NCBI GenBank assembly: GCA_023129655.1
Contig: JAGMBN010000015.1
Coordinates: forward strand, 1 to 18,959
Reading direction: 5' to 3'
Origin: a bacterium
GTDB taxonomy: Bacteria > JAHJDO01
Length of the DNA stretch: 18,959 nucleotides
Part shown: positions 14,505 through 18,959 of the stretch, in pieces
How the letters are laid out: each line of letters starts with the position of its first letter
Position numbering within the stretch: the first letter of the stretch is position 1
The notes under the pieces: generated by a model
Seen by the model: the letters and a program-made list of their open reading frames with translations, nothing else
Databases searched by the model: none
Told to the model about the DNA's origin: nothing
Translations under genes and position numbers: made by a program

Positions 14505-16630
14505 AATCTATACTTGATCCCTGTAACAATCCCTTTTATTCTAGGCATAATTATTTTAAAATTTTTTCTCTTTACTGCGGACAGCATATGTTTTATATTC
14601 TCTATCAAGAAAAACCATGAGAAACTAATTACCTGTGTGGTGGTTGCATTTTTTTTCATAAAAATAATTCTGTTTCTCGGTTTAAAGAAGGCCCCAAAGG
14701 GATTTTCAGAACCTCCGCTTGTTCTTGCAATTTTATGCCGCAGTTTTGCTCTTGGCGCAACTATGCATTTAAATCCGGCTTTTATCGCCTTTGTGCAGTA
14801 GTCTATGTCTTCCTGATAGTAAAAATAACGTTCATCCATTAATCCAATTTCGCTGATAACATTTCTATGTATAAGTAATGCGCAGCCGCTTATGAAGTCA
14901 GAATCACATATCTCATCATATTGTCCGTAATCCTGCTTCATGCCTCCGATATGTGACGTTACCCCAGTCTTCCAGTTCATTTTGCCTTTTGCAAACCACA
15001 GGGTGTTTTGTTTATTATAATAATACATCTTGGGACCAATAATGCCTATTGTTGAATTAATTTTTATGGGTTTTATTAATTCGTTTAACATATCAGGCGC
15101 AATTTTAGTGTCGTTATTTAGCAATAAGACACTATCAAACTTCATCTTCATAGCCTGCCTTATAGCTATATTATTAGCCTCAGCAAAACCCAAGTTAGCT
15201 TTATTTTCAATTAATATTAGCCATGGATAATGTTTTTTAAAATGCTCCTGAGAGCCATCTGTAGACGCATTATCAACAATACAGACCTTATAATTATCGT
15301 ATGTTTGAGCTTTTATGGATTCAAGACATTCAATAGTATCTTCTTTGCCATGATGATTAAGAATTATGATAAAAACACTTGGCTCTTTGTGGTTAGAATT
15401 TTCTTCAAGTATGTTTCCCTGCATTATGACTTTATTCTCAAGTCTGCTATCTATGATTTTCTGCATTACAAAATTGTTAAGCTGCAGGTTATTTCTCACT
15501 CCTTCTTCCATAAGCTTCTTATACGCAAAAACGAATTTTCCAAATATCACTTCTTCAGCCAAATTTTCCGCAACAAAACTTTTTGCATTTTTTCTAATAG
15601 TCTCTATTCTATGTTTGTCCCCTAAAAGCTTCATTATCTCAGATGCAATTGCTTCAGGGGTATTTTCTTTTACAATAATTCCTGTCTTCCCGTTTTGGAT
15701 AATTTCTTCAGCGCCCTTACACCGCGTAGAAACAACTACAGGCCCCATTATCATTGCTTCTCCAACAACGTGCGGACATGATTCAAGTCTGCTTCCCAGT
15801 ATTTTTATTTGAGCATCCTTAAGATATTGTGAAACCTCGTGGTGTTTCACATGTCCCATAAATTCAACATTTTCTTCAATTCCAAGTTCTCTGCACCGTT
15901 TTTTTAGAGAATAAAGCAAAGGTCCTTCTCCAAGGAATTTGTGCTTCACCTCAATGCCTCTTTTTTTTAAGACGCCGATTGCTTCCAGAACAATATCTGC
16001 CCCGCCTATAGGATATAAGTCTTTTACTGTTATTGTATGATTTTTCTTCCCACAGTATTTATCAGGGAGAAACAGGTTTCTATTTACCTCAGTCCATATT
16101 ACACCGTCAATTCTAAGCCCTTTTCCGGTTAATTCCTCTTTGAGACAATAACTGTTAGCGATCGTGGTATACCGTCTATTTATTATTTTTTTCAGATCAA
16201 GAAATCTTGCAGGGATATAATCCCACCCATCGTTTCCCACAAATACCTGTATTACCTTCTTCTTTCTCAATCTATGCCAGGCAAGTATCAAAGCCGTATT
16301 CCACAGGCTCCAACCATGTATCTCTATTATGTCGCGGTCTTCTACAAACTTTGAGATTTCCCTGTACAGCATTAAAATATCCAAAACCTTATGCAAAAAT
16401 CCCAACTTGTTTCTTCTAAAGAAAGGAGTTATTCTCTTTATATTCGGATGCATGTACATTTTAGGCACTTCTTCTGTTGACATCTTCGGAGAGAACCCAA
16501 TCATCTTTACATCAACGCCATTCTCTAACAGCCACTTAAACTTAGTCCAGTTATGGATAGCCATTCCTACATCATCAGGAACCAGTACAGGAGAGATGAT
16601 ACCTAATTTAAATTTTATTGTATTCTTCAT
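14501..16630 (-). CDS. Bifunctional glycosyltransferase: N-terminal GT4 fused to C-terminal GT2
   Basis: 709 residues. Residues 1-375 are a GT-B fold of the GT4 type: IIEIHGWSLWNTAL, VFVGNDGW, KFLGEGPLL and the E-x7-E motif E283-SCPHVVG-E291, then PVVVSTRCKGAEE. Its nucleotide-phosphate site reads VKDLYPIGGAD instead of VGR...KG. Residues about 376-415 are a linker. Residues 416-709 are a GT-A domain of the GT2 rhamnosyltransferase type: VFIIILNHHGKEDT, CIVDNASTDGS, NLGFAEANNIAI, VLLLNNDTKIA (NND as metal site), FISGCALLIHR and MDERYFYYQEDIDYC. The two parts could add two successive sugars. There is no frameshift or stop at the junction. ATG at 16630 has GCAGG eight bases upstream and overlaps the previous GT4 gene by 23 bases. 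Confidence 0.9.
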   Translation of the reverse strand: MKNTIKFKLGIISPVLVPDDVGMAIHNWTKFKWLLENGVDVKMIGFSPKMSTEEVPKMYMHPNIKRITPFFRRNKLGFLHKVLDILMLYREISKFVEDRDIIEIHGWSLWNTALILAWHRLRKKKVIQVFVGNDGWDYIPARFLDLKKIINRRYTTIANSYCLKEELTGKGLRIDGVIWTEVNRNLFLPDKYCGKKNHTITVKDLYPIGGADIVLEAIGVLKKRGIEVKHKFLGEGPLLYSLKKRCRELGIEENVEFMGHVKHHEVSQYLKDAQIKILGSRLESCPHVVGEAMIMGPVVVSTRCKGAEEIIQNGKTGIIVKENTPEAIASEIMKLLGDKHRIETIRKNAKSFVAENLAEEVIFGKFVFAYKKLMEEGVRNNLQLNNFVMQKIIDSRLENKVIMQGNILEENSNHKEPSVFIIILNHHGKEDTIECLESIKAQTYDNYKVCIVDNASTDGSQEHFKKHYPWLILIENKANLGFAEANNIAIRQAMKMKFDSVLLLNNDTKIAPDMLNELIKPIKINSTIGIIGPKMYYYNKQNTLWFAKGKMNWKTGVTSHIGGMKQDYGQYDEICDSDFISGCALLIHRNVISEIGLMDERYFYYQEDIDYCTKAIKAGFKCIVAPRAKLRHKIARTSGGSENPFGAFFKPRNRIIFMKKNATTTQVISFSWFFLIENIKHMLSAVKRKNFKIIMPRIKGIVTGIKYRL

Positions 16631-17732
16631 ATAATTTACCTGCTATCTCTGCCCAGTCATAATTACGCGCATATTCAATTCCATTCTTGCTAAATCGCTC
16701 TCTTTTTCTGCTGTTTGATAGAAGTTCTATTACTGCTTCTGAAAATGCTTTGCTGTCTTTGGGTTTTACAAGAATTCCCGTTTCGCTGTCTATAACAACT
16801 TCAGGTATGCTTGCTGTATTAAATCCTACACATGCCAGACCACTTGCCTGCGCTTCCATAAACGGCATTCCAAACCCTTCATATATAGATGCGCATGTAA
16901 ATAAATCAGCAGATTTATAATATGCTATCACATCTTCTACAGGAAGATGTCCAAGAAGATAGACATTCCCAATTTCGCTAGCTCTTTGTTTGATCAGCTC
17001 TGAATAATCGCTATCATCAAATTTCCCGATAATATAAAGATGCGTTTTTGGAATTTTCTTCAGAACCAGTTCAAAAGCATTTAACAGCAGATCTACGCCT
17101 TTATGTTTTGCCATTCTTCCAACATGAAGTAATGCCGGATGGCGTAAATTTAGCTTTCTCTCTTTTTTTCTAAATACATGAAAATCTATGCCGGGAGTAA
17201 CAACTGTGCTCTCTACAGATGATTTAGATAACAAGTAATTTTTGATAAAATTTGAATTGGTTATAACCGCATCTGATCTAGAGGTGTTTCTTAGCATCTT
17301 CTCATTCTCTAAAATTCTGCGTTCCCTGTCATATCCTGTATAAATGCTAGGGTCTATAACACTATGATAATGATAGATAACTTTATATCCAAATCTTTTC
17401 TTATTGTTTATTACAAAATCATCAAGAGGAGGGTAATGAACATCTATAATATCAGGTCTTATGATCTCTAACGCTCGTTTAAAGAACATATTTGCGATTG
17501 GCCTCATAAATGATTTAGTAAATAAGTAAATACGTCCTCTTGTCCCGAAAGGATTTGTGATTATCGGAGTAACAACAGGTATTCTAGAATTCAAATGTTT
17601 GTGTGAAGAAAACAGTGTAAGTATACTGAGGTTTACATCCTCGTATTTACACAACTGATTGGCATGCGCAACAACCGTATCAGGGATTCCGGCACCTTCA
17701 ACAAGGCAGGTATAGACAATAGCAATATTCAT
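16608..17732 (-). CDS. GT4 family glycosyltransferase
   Basis: 374 residues from ATG at 17732. Complete GT-B fold: IAIVYTCLVEGAGIP at the N-terminus, IIDVHYPPLDDF and IYHYHSVID in the acceptor domain, LLHVGRMAKHKGVDLLLNAF with R206 and K211 for the nucleotide diphosphate, LYIIGKFDDSDY, YLLGHLPVEDV and the E-x7-E motif E285-GFGMPFM-E293. Unlike the other two GT4 domains in the operon, this one keeps the canonical R/K pair. It probably acts early in repeat-unit assembly on the cytoplasmic face. The longer frame to 17753 is rejected because ATG at 17732 overlaps the TGA of the rfbB-like gene as ATGA and starts directly at the first strand. Confidence 0.9.
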   Translation of the reverse strand: MNIAIVYTCLVEGAGIPDTVVAHANQLCKYEDVNLSILTLFSSHKHLNSRIPVVTPIITNPFGTRGRIYLFTKSFMRPIANMFFKRALEIIRPDIIDVHYPPLDDFVINNKKRFGYKVIYHYHSVIDPSIYTGYDRERRILENEKMLRNTSRSDAVITNSNFIKNYLLSKSSVESTVVTPGIDFHVFRKKERKLNLRHPALLHVGRMAKHKGVDLLLNAFELVLKKIPKTHLYIIGKFDDSDYSELIKQRASEIGNVYLLGHLPVEDVIAYYKSADLFTCASIYEGFGMPFMEAQASGLACVGFNTASIPEVVIDSETGILVKPKDSKAFSEAVIELLSNSRKRERFSKNGIEYARNYDWAEIAGKLYEEYNKI

Positions 17733-18712
17733 AACCCAACTATCTTCTTCCACCAGTTTTCATTCTCAATGTACCATGAGATAGTTGCCTCCAGTCCATC
17801 TTCAAAATCATAAACAGGTTTCCAACCTAATTGGCTTTTTATCTTATCTGCATTAATAGCATAACGCCGATCATGTCCCAGCCTGTCCTTTACAAATTTT
17901 ATTAATGCATGCGGCTTCTTCAATCTTCTTAAAATAAACTTAGCTATATCTATATTGGTTTTCTCATTATTAGCGCCTATGTTATAGACTTCTCCTGTTT
18001 CTCCTTTTTGCGCTACCAAATCAATAGCTCTCGAGTGATCTATTACATGGATCCAGTCTCTTACATTTGTTCCATCTCCATAAACAGGCAATGTCTTAGA
18101 CCAGAGAGCATTGATGATCATTAGCGGAATAAATTTCTCAAGGAATTGGTATGGACCATAATTATTTGAACATCGCGTAATTATAACGGGCAATTGATAC
18201 GTATGGAAATAAGCCTGGACAAGCATGTCAGCAGACGCTTTACTCGCAGCGTAAGGGCTATTTGGCGCGAGAGGCGTTTCCTCAGTAAAATAGCCGTTAT
18301 CGGGAAGATCTCCATATACTTCATCTGTTGATATCTGTATGAAGCGCTTAATCCCAGCCTGTTTTGTAATCTCAAGAAGAGTCTGCGTCCCAAGTATATT
18401 TGTTCTCATAAACTCAGCGGGATCAACAATACTTCTATCCACATGTGATTCAGCGGCAAAATTAATAATTATATTAATCCTGTTTTCTGCAATAATTTGC
18501 CTGACCAATTCTGCGTCTAAAATATCACCCTTAATAAATGTATATCTGTTTTTATATTTGTCCTGAACATCCAAAAGACTTTCTAAATTTCCCGCATATG
18601 TTAATTTATCCAAATTCACAATGTTCACAGAGCCATATTTCTCCAACTCATATCGTATGAAATTAGATCCAATAAAACCACAACCTCCTGTAACTAACAT
18701 ATTTGCTTTCAT
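17729..18712 (-). CDS. rfbB: dTDP-glucose 4,6-dehydratase
   Basis: 327 residues, typical of RmlB/RfbB. GGCGFIG (9-15) binds NAD. NLDKLTYAGNLESL (33-46) is the RmlB signature. NFAAESHVDRSI, the catalytic ISTDEVYGD (127-135, with T129-D130-E131) and Y154-AAS-K158 are all intact. VRDWIHVIDH (217-226) and DRLGHDRRYAIN (276-287) are also diagnostic. It converts dTDP-glucose to dTDP-4-keto-6-deoxyglucose, the branch point for rhamnose and amino-deoxy sugars. ATG at 18712 has GAGAGGG nine bases upstream. The site lies just outside repeat copy 3, which separates it from the RfbC-like gene. No glucose-1-phosphate thymidylyltransferase (RfbA) or RfbD is in the window. Confidence 0.95.
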   Translation of the reverse strand: MKANMLVTGGCGFIGSNFIRYELEKYGSVNIVNLDKLTYAGNLESLLDVQDKYKNRYTFIKGDILDAELVRQIIAENRINIIINFAAESHVDRSIVDPAEFMRTNILGTQTLLEITKQAGIKRFIQISTDEVYGDLPDNGYFTEETPLAPNSPYAASKASADMLVQAYFHTYQLPVIITRCSNNYGPYQFLEKFIPLMIINALWSKTLPVYGDGTNVRDWIHVIDHSRAIDLVAQKGETGEVYNIGANNEKTNIDIAKFILRRLKKPHALIKFVKDRLGHDRRYAINADKIKSQLGWKPVYDFEDGLEATISWYIENENWWKKIVGL

Positions 18713-18729
18713 CTGAAAATGCCCTCTCT

Positions 18730-18811
18730 GTCATTGCGAACAAAGTGAAGCAATCTCGCCTTTTAAGATTGCCACGTCGTCCCGAAAGCCTTCGGGACTC
18801 CTCGCAATGAC
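18730..18811. repeat. Dispersed palindromic repeat, copy 3
   Basis: 82 bp. It starts GTCATTGCGAACAAAGTGAA and ends CTCCTCGCAATGAC, with the central pair GCAATCT...AGATTGC. An extra hairpin, TCCCGAA-AGCC-TTCGGGA, lies in the right arm. Same orientation as copy 1. It lies between the RfbC-like stop and the rfbB ribosome site, so it is probably transcribed within the operon. Confidence 0.8.
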
Positions 18812-18824
18812 GTTTTTATTCCCC

Positions 18825-18959
18825 CTATCCATCCTTCCTGCTCCAGTCGTATGGAATATCGCTTTTGTGCGGATCCATTCTGTATTCATCAGGATTTTTG
18901 GAGTTATAGCATTCTGTAACGCAATTAACTATTATAGCCTCATAATCGCTTATACATTT
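18825..18959 (-). CDS. dTDP-4-dehydrorhamnose 3,5-epimerase-like protein, C-terminal fragment
   Basis: Only the last 44 codons lie inside the window; the frame is open at the right edge and ends in TAG at 18825-18827. The fragment includes KCISDYEAIIVNCVTE, NSKNPDEYRMDP and SDIPYDWSRKDG. 'NPDEYR' followed by 'IPYDWS' is the characteristic tail of the RfbC/RmlC cupin family, especially the variant that carries out 3- or 3,5-epimerisation of dTDP-4-keto-6-deoxyglucose or close relatives. Position directly upstream of rfbB in the same direction supports this. The active site is not in view, so the exact reaction cannot be judged. Confidence 0.75.
   Translation of the reverse strand, partial: KCISDYEAIIVNCVTECYNSKNPDEYRMDPHKSDIPYDWSRKDG

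Noticed and set aside
15230..15812. Open frames of 131 and 148 codons on the plus strand
   Set aside because: They are antisense to the intact GT4-GT2 coding region; their composition reflects the complement of an AT-rich gene.
17733..17753. Longer N-terminus for the GT4 gene ending at 16608
   Set aside because: The ATG at 17732 overlaps the rfbB stop as ATGA, and the extra seven residues precede the conserved start MNIAIVY.

Overview
The window is AT-rich, densely packed bacterial DNA devoted almost entirely to building and exporting a cell-surface polysaccharide. Several features point to a diderm (Gram-negative-type), probably anaerobic and uncultured bacterium: an outer-membrane barrel-type protein with a signal peptide, a Wzx-type flippase, lipid-carrier glycosyltransferases and three radical SAM proteins. 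The barrel sequence and the short palindromic repeats remind me of Omnitrophota-like or deltaproteobacterial genomes. That placement is an impression from recall, not a demonstrated one.

Layout. (1) Positions 1-752, minus strand: N-terminal part of a Wzx-like flippase that runs off the left edge. (2) Positions 793-3448, plus strand: a consensus-like promoter and an 85-bp palindromic element in the leader, followed by a two-gene operon of a GT-C-type membrane protein and a radical SAM/SPASM protein. (3) Positions 3471-4258, plus strand: a gene with its own promoter and a very strong Shine-Dalgarno sequence, encoding a small exported barrel-like protein. It ends in a 16-bp perfect hairpin. (4) Positions 4326-5297, minus strand: a membrane-anchored FHA protein with a PilZ-like tail. 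Its last codons and stop lie inside a dispersed repeat. (5) Positions 5431-18959, minus strand: one long probable operon. In transcription order it holds an RfbC-like epimerase (only its C-terminus is in the window), RmlB/RfbB dehydratase, a GT4, a GT4-GT2 fusion, a B12-binding-type radical SAM protein, a radical SAM/SPASM protein, a second GT4, a GT-C membrane glycosyltransferase, a GT2 with C-terminal membrane segments, an NAD-dependent epimerase/dehydratase, a small cysteine-rich protein and a DegT/DnrJ/EryC1 sugar aminotransferase. Most junctions overlap by 4 to about 20 bases (ATGA or GTGA types are common), so the genes are probably translationally coupled.

How the genes may work together (inference). 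RmlB makes dTDP-4-keto-6-deoxyglucose. The epimerases and the aminotransferase tailor it, probably to an amino-deoxy sugar. The GT4 and GT2 enzymes assemble a repeat unit on a lipid carrier. The DPM/ArnC-like GT2 and the GT-C enzymes act at the membrane with lipid-linked sugars, and the flippase translocates product. The three radical SAM proteins beside glycosyltransferases have no obvious role in a standard O-antigen pathway and are the most intriguing part of the window.

Three copies of a 66-82 bp palindromic repeat, with GTCATTGCGA ends, lie at 4282-4347, 5337-5408 and 18730-18811. No tRNA, rRNA, CRISPR array, transposase or integrase was seen. No gene-free stretch exceeds about 175 bases.
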